DNA of 40,981 nt from a virus. Location: the IMG/VR virus record IMGVR_UViG_3300007511_001023, positions 1-40,981 of that record. One strand, written 5' to 3'. The stretch's first letter is position 1. Each line of letters begins with the position of its first letter. The notes beneath the pieces are model-generated. The model was given only the letters and a program-made list of their open reading frames with translations. It ran no database searches and was not told where the DNA came from. This document shows positions 20,040 to 27,079 of this stretch, piece by piece. The position numbers and the translations under genes were made by a program.

Positions 20040-21308
20040 ATGGAGATAAAGATTCCTCATAACTATGAACCTAGAGAATATCAGTTAGATGTATTAAAAA
20101 GTAAAGCAAGATTCAAGGTTATAGTTTTTCATAGAAGAAGTGGTAAAACACTTACAGCTTTAAATGAGCAGATACGTAAGGCTATGGGCAAGAAAGGAGT
20201 ATATGCTTATATCCTGCCTACTTTCAAACAAGCTAAACGTGTTATTTGGCAAGATCCTGCTATGCTTGATGCTCATATTCCTCCTGAGATTATTAAAAGA
20301 AAGAATGATAGTGAGTTGTTTATAGAGTTTGTAAATGGTAGTATGTGGTATCTCTTAGGTGCAGATGATCCTGATAAAGTAGTTCGTGGTATGAATATGT
20401 GTGATGTAGTACTTGATGAGTATGCTGAAATGAAAACAGATGTATGGCCAACACTTAGGCCTATGTTAGATGAGAATAAAGGAACAGCAACTTTTATATT
20501 CACACCTAAAGGAAGAAATCATGCTTGGAAGATGTTTGAGTATGCTAAACAGAATAAGGGAGAATGGCAAGCTTGGTTACAGACTTCAAAAACTACAAAT
20601 GTATTTACAGATGAAGAGCTAGAGAATATCAAGAAAGATCCTCAGATGACGGAAGCGTTCTTTAATCAGGAGTATATGTGTGATTTCGTAGAAGGTGCAG
20701 GACAGTTCTTCAAAAGAATAGATGTAAATATAGGAGATCATGAAGATATATATCCTTCAGAAGGTAGACTATTTCAAACAGGAGTAGATTTAGGTAAGTA
20801 TCAGGACTGGACAGTTATTACAGCAGTAGATAAACATACTTGGGAGGTAAGTAATCCTGAACGTTTTAATCAAATAGATTGGAATTTACAAAAATCTAAG
20901 ATAGAATCAACAGTATTTAGATTTAATAATGCTAGATGCGTTGTAGATGCTACAGGACTTGGAGACCCTGTAGTAGATGACTTAGCTCAGAGAGGGGTTT
21001 CAATAGAAGCATTTACTTTTACAGAAAAGACACGTACAGAACTCTTAAATAATCTACGTGTACTTTTAGAACAGGATTTAGTTAAACTTCCAAGACATGC
21101 TACGCAACTGCATGATGAATTACGTAGTTTTCAATACGAACTTAATCCTGAAACTCGTAAAACAAAGATTACAGTTCCAGAAGGATTGCATGATGATTGT
21201 GTAATGAGCTTGGCACTTGCTGTATGGGGATTAAATTCTAAGATTCCTGAACCTGATGAGAGAAAGCCTTCGGATAATGTTATAACTCCAATAATTGAGA
21301 AATATTAA
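20040..21308 (+). CDS. terL: Terminase large subunit (ATPase and nuclease)
   Basis: The 422-residue product carries the Walker A-type FHRRSGKT (about 30-37), the Walker B VVLDEYAEM (D126, E127) and coupling residues around FIFTPKGRNHAW (the TPxG motif). The C-terminal RNase H-like nuclease has GVDLGKYQDWT (D250), CVVDATGLGDPV (D303) and GLHDDCVMSLALA (D385/D386). It pumps DNA into proheads and cuts it. The start at 20040 is used because the previous gene stops at 20038; an in-frame ATG at 19980 would overlap that gene by 59 bases. Confidence 0.93.
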   Translation: MEIKIPHNYEPREYQLDVLKSKARFKVIVFHRRSGKTLTALNEQIRKAMGKKGVYAYILPTFKQAKRVIWQDPAMLDAHIPPEIIKRKNDSELFIEFVNGSMWYLLGADDPDKVVRGMNMCDVVLDEYAEMKTDVWPTLRPMLDENKGTATFIFTPKGRNHAWKMFEYAKQNKGEWQAWLQTSKTTNVFTDEELENIKKDPQMTEAFFNQEYMCDFVEGAGQFFKRIDVNIGDHEDIYPSEGRLFQTGVDLGKYQDWTVITAVDKHTWEVSNPERFNQIDWNLQKSKIESTVFRFNNARCVVDATGLGDPVVDDLAQRGVSIEAFTFTEKTRTELLNNLRVLLEQDLVKLPRHATQLHDELRSFQYELNPETRKTKITVPEGLHDDCVMSLALAVWGLNSKIPEPDERKPSDNVITPIIEKY

Positions 21309-21320
21309 ATATAAAATAAA

Positions 21321-23207
21321 ATGCCTGAATATACTCCAAGTGATATAGAAAGAGAAGCTATATTGCAAGTACATGAAGAAGTAGCTAATTGGCAAGATGC
21401 TACTTGTTTTGTGACTGAAGATGTTTCTTTTCAAATGCGGGAAGTCATTAAAAAAGCTCGCAAAAACTATTATTCAATATTTGAAGAACAAAAGGACTCT
21501 ACTACTGGTAGGGAAAAGGTTTTTGTGCCTTTAACAGAGTGGACAGTAGAGAGTGTAATTAAGAATACTGATCTTGATACAAAAGATATTAATGTACGTG
21601 CTAAAGCGCCTAAGTTTATAGGATCAGCTAATCTTATACGTCATTTCCTACGTGATAGATTAACAGGACTTAACTTTGGTGAAATATTAGATGATATTAT
21701 TCGAAACATGTGTATTGACGGAACATGTGTAGCAAAGATATGGGAGGATAAGAAAGCTAAAAAATATCATACAAAGATTAAAAGTGTAGATTTGCTTAAT
21801 TTCTACATTGATCCAGTATCAGAAAGTATCCAAGAATCATCAGCTGTTATTGAACGTTGTTTATTAACCATAGATGAGCTGGATAGTTACGAAGGACAGT
21901 GGATGAATATAGAATTTGTGAATAGGAGAGATACTACAGTTGAACCATACACAGATGTAGCTAGAGGATATGATGCTGGAATACCTATGGTAGAGTTGTT
22001 TGAAAGATGGGGCAAGATTTCTAAGCGTTGGATTACTGGTAAAGAAGCAGATAGAGATAAATGGATAGATGGTGTTATCATAATCTCTGGTCTTTTATCA
22101 GATGCTCCTGTAGTGCATAAGATTATAGAGAATCCTGATCCTGATGGGAAAAAACCTTATGAAGAATGTTGGCTTAAGAAAGCTCCTGGACGTTGGTATG
22201 GACGTGGTATTGCAGAACAGTTATTTGGTATGCAAGAACAAGTAAATGAAGTTGTAAATGTAAGAAGGAATGCAGGAAGGATCTTAGAACGTGGTTTATT
22301 TGAAATACGTAAAGGGTCTGGTATTCGTCAGCAAGCTTTATCTAAACTTAAAGAAGGTGGTGGTGTATTAGTAAACAAGATTGGTGAGGACATACGAGAG
22401 ATGCAAACAAGGAATTTTGCTTTTGACCAATCAATAGCAGATGAGCAGAATATGTATCAGTTATCACAAAAGGTTACTAATACTTATGAGATAGTTACAG
22501 GTGAGAATACTCCAGCGTCAATGCCTGCAACAAACGCAGTATTACAATCGCAGTCAGCCCGATCTGCGTTTGTTTTGATTCAAGAAGAATTAGGAATGTT
22601 TCTCCAGCGTGTTATAGAAGATCATTTCTTACCTATTATGCGTAAGTATATTACGCAAGATGAAATACTTAGAATTACAGGAGATATTGGAGAGTTAGAA
22701 AAGTTTGATGAAAGTGCAGTAAGCCAAGGAGCTACACAAGCATTACTTGATTATATGCAGGAGAATATGAAGTTTCCTTCTCCTGAAGAGTTTGAGAATG
22801 CTAAAGAAAAAGCTACTAAAAAGCTAGAAAAGTTAGGAACAGATAGATATGTTAAATTAGGTAAGGAAGTCTTTGATGCTGATTATGATGTGGAAGTATA
22901 TGTAACTAATGAAGAATTTGATAAGAATACTTTGGTACAAAATCTAATGCAAGTACTTGCTAACTTTAGAAACTTTGATCCAACTATGGATGTTACTCCT
23001 GTACTCAAAGAATTATTTGATATACTTGGATTAAATTCAATGGTTCTTAAAAAAGAAGAAGTTCCTGGAGCGGCTGGTGTAGTACAACCTCAGCCTCAAG
23101 GTGGAGTACCTAGAAGTGCAGTACCACCTAGAGCACCAGGAGCACCTCGTCAATCAGTACCACAGCGTGTAGCAGCAGAAACTGTGGGTGCTGTAGGGAG
23201 AGCATAA
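21321..23207 (+). CDS. Portal protein
   Basis: The 628-residue protein follows the large terminase and has the portal layout: a helical N-terminal clip and wing region (AILQVHEEVANWQDA, IFEEQKDSTTGREKVFVPLT), the motif LLNFYIDPVSESIQESSAVIERC typical of podovirus-type portals, then APGRWYGRGIAEQLFGMQEQ ('GxGxxExLxxxQ') and a long helical crown. The C-terminal tail (about 585-628) is Pro/Arg/Ala-rich and likely disordered. It would form the dodecameric DNA channel. The start aaaATG at 21321 follows the terminase stop closely. Confidence 0.88.
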   Translation: MPEYTPSDIEREAILQVHEEVANWQDATCFVTEDVSFQMREVIKKARKNYYSIFEEQKDSTTGREKVFVPLTEWTVESVIKNTDLDTKDINVRAKAPKFIGSANLIRHFLRDRLTGLNFGEILDDIIRNMCIDGTCVAKIWEDKKAKKYHTKIKSVDLLNFYIDPVSESIQESSAVIERCLLTIDELDSYEGQWMNIEFVNRRDTTVEPYTDVARGYDAGIPMVELFERWGKISKRWITGKEADRDKWIDGVIIISGLLSDAPVVHKIIENPDPDGKKPYEECWLKKAPGRWYGRGIAEQLFGMQEQVNEVVNVRRNAGRILERGLFEIRKGSGIRQQALSKLKEGGGVLVNKIGEDIREMQTRNFAFDQSIADEQNMYQLSQKVTNTYEIVTGENTPASMPATNAVLQSQSARSAFVLIQEELGMFLQRVIEDHFLPIMRKYITQDEILRITGDIGELEKFDESAVSQGATQALLDYMQENMKFPSPEEFENAKEKATKKLEKLGTDRYVKLGKEVFDADYDVEVYVTNEEFDKNTLVQNLMQVLANFRNFDPTMDVTPVLKELFDILGLNSMVLKKEEVPGAAGVVQPQPQGGVPRSAVPPRAPGAPRQSVPQRVAAETVGAVGRA

Positions 23208-23440
23208 TGTATTATAAACATTGGTGGCCAGATATATTTTGTAGGATAGGATTACATAATTGGTCTAGTAGAGTTATAGATCAGCAATATAGAAAACCTG
23301 ATGAGTATTATTGGAAGATTTGTCATATTTGTAAGAAACGTAAAACTTTATTCGTAAGGAATAGTTTAGAAGATTTAAAATTCTTTATAGAAAATAGAAA
23401 AATTAAAAAGATAAAAAGAAATGCCAAAAGGATTCGATAA
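23207..23440 (+). CDS. Small Cys-containing basic protein, 77 aa
   Basis: The ATG shares one base with the portal stop. The product starts MYYKHWWPDIFCRIGLHNW and has an ICHICKKRK knuckle (C-x-x-C) and a lysine/arginine-rich end. The 'F-C-R-(I/L)-G-L-H-x-W' segment with a later C-x-x-C recurs in small zinc-binding proteins. Function unknown; encoded in the portal-scaffold interval. Confidence 0.5.
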   Translation: MYYKHWWPDIFCRIGLHNWSSRVIDQQYRKPDEYYWKICHICKKRKTLFVRNSLEDLKFFIENRKIKKIKRNAKRIR

Positions 23441-23561
23441 GTGTGTTCGTGATGGTGGTCGTATTCGCACTAAAAAAATAAGTAATAAGAAGTTTATGTA
23501 TATCTGCTATAAAGACGGTAAGTCTTATCCTGGATATGTAAAAACTAAGAAAGGAAAATAA
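23421..23561 (+). CDS. Small basic phage protein, 46 aa
   Basis: The frame begins MPKGFDKCVRDGGRIRTKKI and continues with YICYKDGKSYPGYVKTKKG. The pattern 'P-K-G-F-x-x-C-V-x-x-G-G-R-(I/V)-R-T' followed by 'Y-x-x-I-C-x-x-x-G-K-S-Y-x-G' is a small conserved protein that I have seen near portal and capsid genes in many phages. It overlaps the previous gene by 20 bases. Function unknown, but presence in this place supports the call. Confidence 0.6.
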   Translation: MPKGFDKCVRDGGRIRTKKISNKKFMYICYKDGKSYPGYVKTKKGK

Positions 23562-23562
23562 T

Positions 23563-24009
23563 ATGCCTAAAACAACATTACGTAGTTCTGTTAGGAGTGC
23601 AATAAGAGGAGCTGGAGAAACTAGAAGAAACCTAGCTGCTATTAGAAGAGCAAGAAGAGCGACTAAAAGGAATGTTAGAAAAATAGCTCAAAAAAGGGCT
23701 GAAAAGAAGTTTTCTAGTAGAACAGAAGGAAGAAGTTTAAATCCTTTAAATCCTAGACCTCCATTACAAGTATCTGAAAGAAGAATACAAGAAAGTAAAT
23801 TAACAAAACAGTTTTTAAAACCTAAACCAAGACCTGTTACAGAGGCAGTAGTAGGAAAGTTTAAAGGTATTAAATCAAAAATAGAAAAGAAGAGATTTAT
23901 TAGAAGAAAGATGGTACCTTTGAGAAAGAAGATGAGAAATGGCTCTGCAACACAACGAGATATATCTCAATTAGATTATTATGAAGCTCAATTAAAGAAA
24001 TTAAAATGA
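23563..24009 (+). CDS. Very basic head-region protein, 148 aa
   Basis: The product is unusually rich in Arg and Lys (IRRARRATKRNVRKIAQKRAEKK in pieces over residues 27-49) and Pro-containing (LNPLNPRPPLQ, LKPKPRP), with little hydrophobic core. It could be a DNA-binding virion component or head-assembly partner of the acidic scaffold encoded next. No family recognised. Confidence 0.5.
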   Translation: MPKTTLRSSVRSAIRGAGETRRNLAAIRRARRATKRNVRKIAQKRAEKKFSSRTEGRSLNPLNPRPPLQVSERRIQESKLTKQFLKPKPRPVTEAVVGKFKGIKSKIEKKRFIRRKMVPLRKKMRNGSATQRDISQLDYYEAQLKKLK

Positions 24010-24251
24010 ACAAAAAAACAGAACAAGAAGCCATTCAAGCCTTTATAGAGACAGAAGCTTGGAAAGGAATTAATAGAAGATTAGCAGAGAAGATAAACAA
24101 GAAAAGAGATATTATGAACCTTCCACAAGGATCTAATGTAGAAGTTTATAGGGAAGCAATAGAATTAGTAAAAGAGTGGTTAAGCGAAATAAATAATATT
24201 CAGGCAGAAGTAGATTTTGAACTGCCTGAGGATATTGAAAAGGTCGATTAA
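24006..24251 (+). CDS. Small helical head-region protein, 81 aa
   Basis: It starts at an ATGA overlap. The product (MNKKTEQEAIQAFIETEAWK, then YREAIELVKEWLSEIN) is helical and mildly acidic. The 'AWKxxxxxL ... REAIExVKEWL' pattern appears in small proteins encoded before scaffold genes in other phages, function unknown. Likely structural or assembly-related. Confidence 0.5.
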   Translation: MNKKTEQEAIQAFIETEAWKGINRRLAEKINKKRDIMNLPQGSNVEVYREAIELVKEWLSEINNIQAEVDFELPEDIEKVD

Positions 24252-24278
24252 ATAAGCGATTAAGTAACTTAAAAATCT

Positions 24279-24917
24279 ATGGCAGAAGAAAACAATCCTT
24301 CTTCTACCGTCCCTGAAGAGCAAGACGTTAGCTCTCCAGAAGGCGAAGAAAATGTTTCTACACCTGAGACAGCGGAGAAACTCCCCGAGCCTTCTGAAGC
24401 ACAGCCTGAACAGGCTGAAGCGTCCCAGGAGTCGGCGGAAGAAGCAATCTTAAAGTTTGCCGAAGAGGCAACTGGTAAGAAGTATACATCTGTAGAAAAG
24501 GCAGCTAAATCTATTAAAGATACTCAAAGCCATGTAGGTAGGCAAAAGAAGGAAGCTTTTAAAGAACCTGTAGAGCCTGAACCTGAAATCGATAGAGATG
24601 CAAAAGTATCTTTATTGGAAGAAGAAGTAGAGGCACTTAAATTTCTTAAAAAAGCTCCTGAATGTGAACCATATATGGATTTAATCAAAGATTTAGCACT
24701 TGCTAGAGATGAATCTTTTGACGAGGTTGCTAAGAGTGAAGAAGTCCAAACTCTTATTAAATCCCGCAAAGATACGAAATCGCCAATCTTAGAAACTAAT
24801 CGACGGGTTGGCGTAACTAAAAGCAAGTATCAAGACTTGCTTAATAAAGCAGCTAAAGATCCTAAATACTTGAGTGATCAAGAAAAAGAGGATCTTGTAA
24901 AAGCATTTGAGCAGTAA
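24279..24917 (+). CDS. Scaffolding protein (putative)
   Basis: The 212-residue product has a very acidic, Pro/Glu-rich N terminus (about 1-55), a central coiled coil (VSLLEEEVEALKFLKK) and a helical C terminus (SKYQDLLNKAAKDPKYLSDQ). An acidic, disordered-plus-helical protein directly before the capsid gene is the usual form of an internal scaffold, whose C terminus binds the capsid shell. Codon usage is GC-richer at the 5' end than in its neighbours. Confidence 0.7.
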   Translation: MAEENNPSSTVPEEQDVSSPEGEENVSTPETAEKLPEPSEAQPEQAEASQESAEEAILKFAEEATGKKYTSVEKAAKSIKDTQSHVGRQKKEAFKEPVEPEPEIDRDAKVSLLEEEVEALKFLKKAPECEPYMDLIKDLALARDESFDEVAKSEEVQTLIKSRKDTKSPILETNRRVGVTKSKYQDLLNKAAKDPKYLSDQEKEDLVKAFEQ

Positions 24918-24946
24918 ACCAACTTGTCGAAAAAGGACAAGTTACG

Positions 24947-25381
24947 ATGGCTACTGACAATATCTTGCGTACTTATGATGACGCAAATAGTAGAAAAGAA
25001 GACGTCCTAGGATTGGTTGAAATCTTGACAGCGAAAGAAAACTGGTTCCTTGCAAACTTGGGTAAAACTAAAGCCATTAATACTATCCATAATACCTTGT
25101 ATGATACATTGAGGACTACTGCAACTGCTGCCGTAGCTGAGTCTGGTGATTACACCAACTTAGCTCGAACAGCTCCTTCAAGGTTTACCAACATTGTAGA
25201 AAATGTTGCTATTCCTTTCAGAGTTTCTCGCACTGAGCAACTCGTAGAGCAGTATACTGGCCAAAATGAATTAGCAAGGCAAACCCAGAAAGCATTAGTC
25301 GAATGGGGTAATGCTGCAGAGTTTGACCTGGTAAGAAGTACTTTAACTTCTGGTGTGTCTGGTACTACTCCTAAGATGAGT
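24947..25381 (+). CDS. Major capsid protein, exon 1 (SU10-type)
   Basis: The first 145 codons of the capsid gene end at SGTTPKMS; the frame then reads into a group I intron. Joined to 25950-26435 it gives 306 residues. The sequence has the SU10/DUF5309-type capsid features: an N-terminal VLGLVEILTAKENWFLANLG, RFTNIVENVAIPFRVSRTEQ ('N...I....VSxT'), and AALVEWGN-type helices before 'L(V/T)SG.SG'. Reading on without splicing would add about 50 unrelated residues, so splicing is required for a normal product. Confidence 0.82.
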
Positions 25382-25949
25382 AAGCTTGTGGAGTTGTTCT
25401 TTATAGGATATAATAGAGTTGTAATTAACTTAAAACAATTCTATGAGAAAATGTCCAAAGTGTGGAGAAAATATAAAGAACAAAAAAGCGAAAACTTGTT
25501 GGGCGTGTTATGTCCGCTATCGTCCAATACCTAAAACAGCCTTTAAAAAAGGACAATTAAACGGGGATAAACATCCTGGTTGGAAAGGTGGAATGATCAT
25601 TTATTGGAGAAAGCAAGCGCTGAAAAGAGATGATTATACCTGTAAAAACTGTGGTTTAAGAGAGCCTGAAATAATGGATGTGGCTCACTTAAAACCAATA
25701 AATGGTAATAAGAATAGAAGGTATACGGTTCAAGATTTAAATAATCTTATTACTCTTTGTCCTAATTGTCATAGAAGATTTGACAAGGGCTTAATAGAAG
25801 ATACTGCTCATCTAAAATCCCGCTAAAACGGCGAACCCTAAGAACGCCGTGCTAGCAGAAGCAATGACCGCGTTTAGGTCGCTTCGGGCAAGTGTAGAGA
25901 CTTTACACGGGACTCTCCGAAAGGAGATGAAGACAAAGTCCAATAATAG
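25382..25949 (+). other. Group I self-splicing intron in the capsid gene
   Basis: The 3' part has a complete catalytic core: P3 TCCCG (25818-25822) with CGGGA (25908-25912); a P4-P6 region with ACGGCG...CGCCGT around AACCCTAAGA; P7 GACTTT (25899-25904) with AAAGTC (25935-25940); P8 CTCC-GAAA-GGAG (25915-25926). A P2-like stem AGAGTTGT/ACAATTCT lies near the 5' end. The exon ends in U and the intron in G (25949), as required. Removal restores the capsid frame (PKMS|GILEAIS). The exact P1 pairing is not resolved. Confidence 0.88.
25443..25826 (+). CDS. HNH homing endonuclease inside the intron
   Basis: The 127-residue product begins with a zinc ribbon (MRKCPKCGENI ... TCWACYVRY), then the linker HPGWKGG typical of intron HNH enzymes. 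The HNH domain follows: YTCKNCG, MDVAHLKPI (the DxAH equivalent of the first His), LNNLITLCPNCHRRFDKG (the central N and last H with its C-x-x-C zinc site). It would cut intronless capsid alleles and copy the intron. Its 3' end overlaps the P3 strand of the intron core, and its frame differs from the capsid exon. Confidence 0.88.
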   Translation: MRKCPKCGENIKNKKAKTCWACYVRYRPIPKTAFKKGQLNGDKHPGWKGGMIIYWRKQALKRDDYTCKNCGLREPEIMDVAHLKPINGNKNRRYTVQDLNNLITLCPNCHRRFDKGLIEDTAHLKSR

Positions 25950-26435
25950 GGTATCTTAGAAGCTATTTCTAAAGCTTCTAATTATTCCGCACAAACATCA
26001 GGTACAGCTTTGGTAGCGACTATCATTCAAGCTATGCACATGGACAATTATGATGATAGTAATGGTGATGTAGCAACTGATATGTTCTTGAGTTCATACT
26101 TAAAGAATGCAGTTGATACACAGACAAGTTCAAACACCAAGTATGTAATGGCTAATGAAAAGAAAGTTGTTGATGCAATGAGTGTATATGAAACTGGTTT
26201 CGGTATGTTGAAAGTTCACGTCCACAGATATCTTTATCAATCAACTGACAGTTATGGTAGGGTTCTCCTTGCCAGACCTGAGAAGTTGAAGATTGCTTAT
26301 CTTGAAAAACCACGTATTGATACTGGTCTATCAAGAAGCGGTGATTATGATTCGAGAGCTGTGGTTGGTAAACTTTGCTTAGAGGTACGAAACCAGGATT
26401 CTCATGTATACCATGAAGGATTCTTCAACGGATAA
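25950..26435 (+). CDS. Major capsid protein, exon 2
   Basis: The exon starts GGT-ATC (GILEAISKASNYSAQTSG) and continues for 161 codons to the stop. Features common to the SU10-type capsid C-terminal half: FLSSYLKNAVD, NEKKVVDAMSVYETGFGML (E-loop/A-domain strands) and VHRYLYQSTDSYGRVLLARPE then a final EVRNQDSHVYHEGF. Taken alone this part has no good ATG near its beginning (only a TTG at 26010), which also indicates it is an exon rather than a gene. Confidence 0.82.
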   Translation, partial: GILEAISKASNYSAQTSGTALVATIIQAMHMDNYDDSNGDVATDMFLSSYLKNAVDTQTSSNTKYVMANEKKVVDAMSVYETGFGMLKVHVHRYLYQSTDSYGRVLLARPEKLKIAYLEKPRIDTGLSRSGDYDSRAVVGKLCLEVRNQDSHVYHEGFFNG

Positions 26436-26450
26436 TTTAGTTAATTAGCT

Positions 26451-26484
26451 TCTCCTACCTATTTCCTTTTTGATGGGTAGGAGA
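26451..26484 (+). terminator. Stem-loop after the capsid gene
   Basis: TCTCCTACC (26451-26459) pairs with GGTAGGAGA (26476-26484), loop of 16 bases, in the gap between capsid and the next gene. There is no T-run after the stem. It could attenuate transcription or stabilise the 3' end of abundant capsid mRNA and so lower expression of the sugar island downstream. Confidence 0.5.
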
Positions 26485-26501
26485 CAAAAAGGAAGTTAAT
26501 T

Positions 26502-26822
26502 ATGTGGCAACAAGATCCATTACGAGCAAAATTTATTGACGATATTATTCAGTTTTATTGGAAACGTAGAGGTCCAGAAGCTAAAGATGTATGGAAAAGA
26601 AAAATGCACATGCAAAGGAATAATCTAAAAAACCCTTTTGCTAGTGTTGATATGAAAGATTCGTCAGCAAGTGAGTTTAGAAAGATTTTGGATATGCCAG
26701 TTGATTTAGGGAAGCAATTAGAGCTCCTTGACAATCCTCCGTTTTTAGGAGAAGTAGCCGAAGTTAGATGGTTTCTTAAAAAATATCCAGAATTTAAAGT
26801 ATCTGAAAAATCAAATATATGA
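26502..26822 (+). CDS. Hypothetical protein after the capsid gene, 106 aa
   Basis: AAGGAAG lies about seven bases before the ATG, so this gene has a moderate Shine-Dalgarno. The product starts MWQQDPLRAKFIDDIIQFYW and has RNNLKNPFASVDMKDSSASE, then EVRWFLKKYPEFKV. I recall similar small phage proteins with the 'RAKFIDDxxxxYWKRRG' opening but no role. Likely head-related from position. Confidence 0.5.
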   Translation: MWQQDPLRAKFIDDIIQFYWKRRGPEAKDVWKRKMHMQRNNLKNPFASVDMKDSSASEFRKILDMPVDLGKQLELLDNPPFLGEVAEVRWFLKKYPEFKVSEKSNI

Positions 26823-27079
26823 AGTGTAAACAGTGTGGTGACTGTTGCAAAAAAGTATATTTTCCATTATTCGATAGAGATCATGCCGAGTGGGCTTTGT
26901 ATCATGGGTTTAGATGTTTTACTATCGAAGGTACTGGAGAGTATAGAGTGATGATTGAGAGAAGATGTAAGAAATTACAGGATAATAAATGTATAATTTA
27001 TGATAAACGACCAATGATGTGTAAAGCATATACTTGTGAAGCTGTAAAAGATAAATATTTTAAAGAAATATTCTTATGA
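26819..27079 (+). CDS. YkgJ-type cysteine-cluster protein, 86 aa
   Basis: The sequence MKCKQCGDCCKKVYFPL gives C-x-x-C-G-x-C-C. RRCKKLQDNKCIIYDKRPMMCKAYTCE follows in pieces: C-x-x-L, C-I-I-Y-D-x-R-P, C-x-x-Y-x-C. This is the UPF0153/YkgJ family, thought to bind a metal or iron-sulfur centre; function unproved. It overlaps both neighbours (ATGA with the next). First gene of the sugar island and co-transcribed with it. Confidence 0.75.
   Translation: MKCKQCGDCCKKVYFPLFDRDHAEWALYHGFRCFTIEGTGEYRVMIERRCKKLQDNKCIIYDKRPMMCKAYTCEAVKDKYFKEIFL

Noticed and set aside
25382-25534. Unspliced read-through extension of the capsid frame to 25534
   Set aside because: The extra ~50 residues have no capsid-like features. 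The intron core and the continuing capsid sequence in exon 2 explain the frame better.
26010-26435. Independent gene starting at TTG 26010
   Set aside because: The same frame continues upstream to 25950 and joins exon 1 exactly at the predicted splice site, so this is an exon, not a separate gene.
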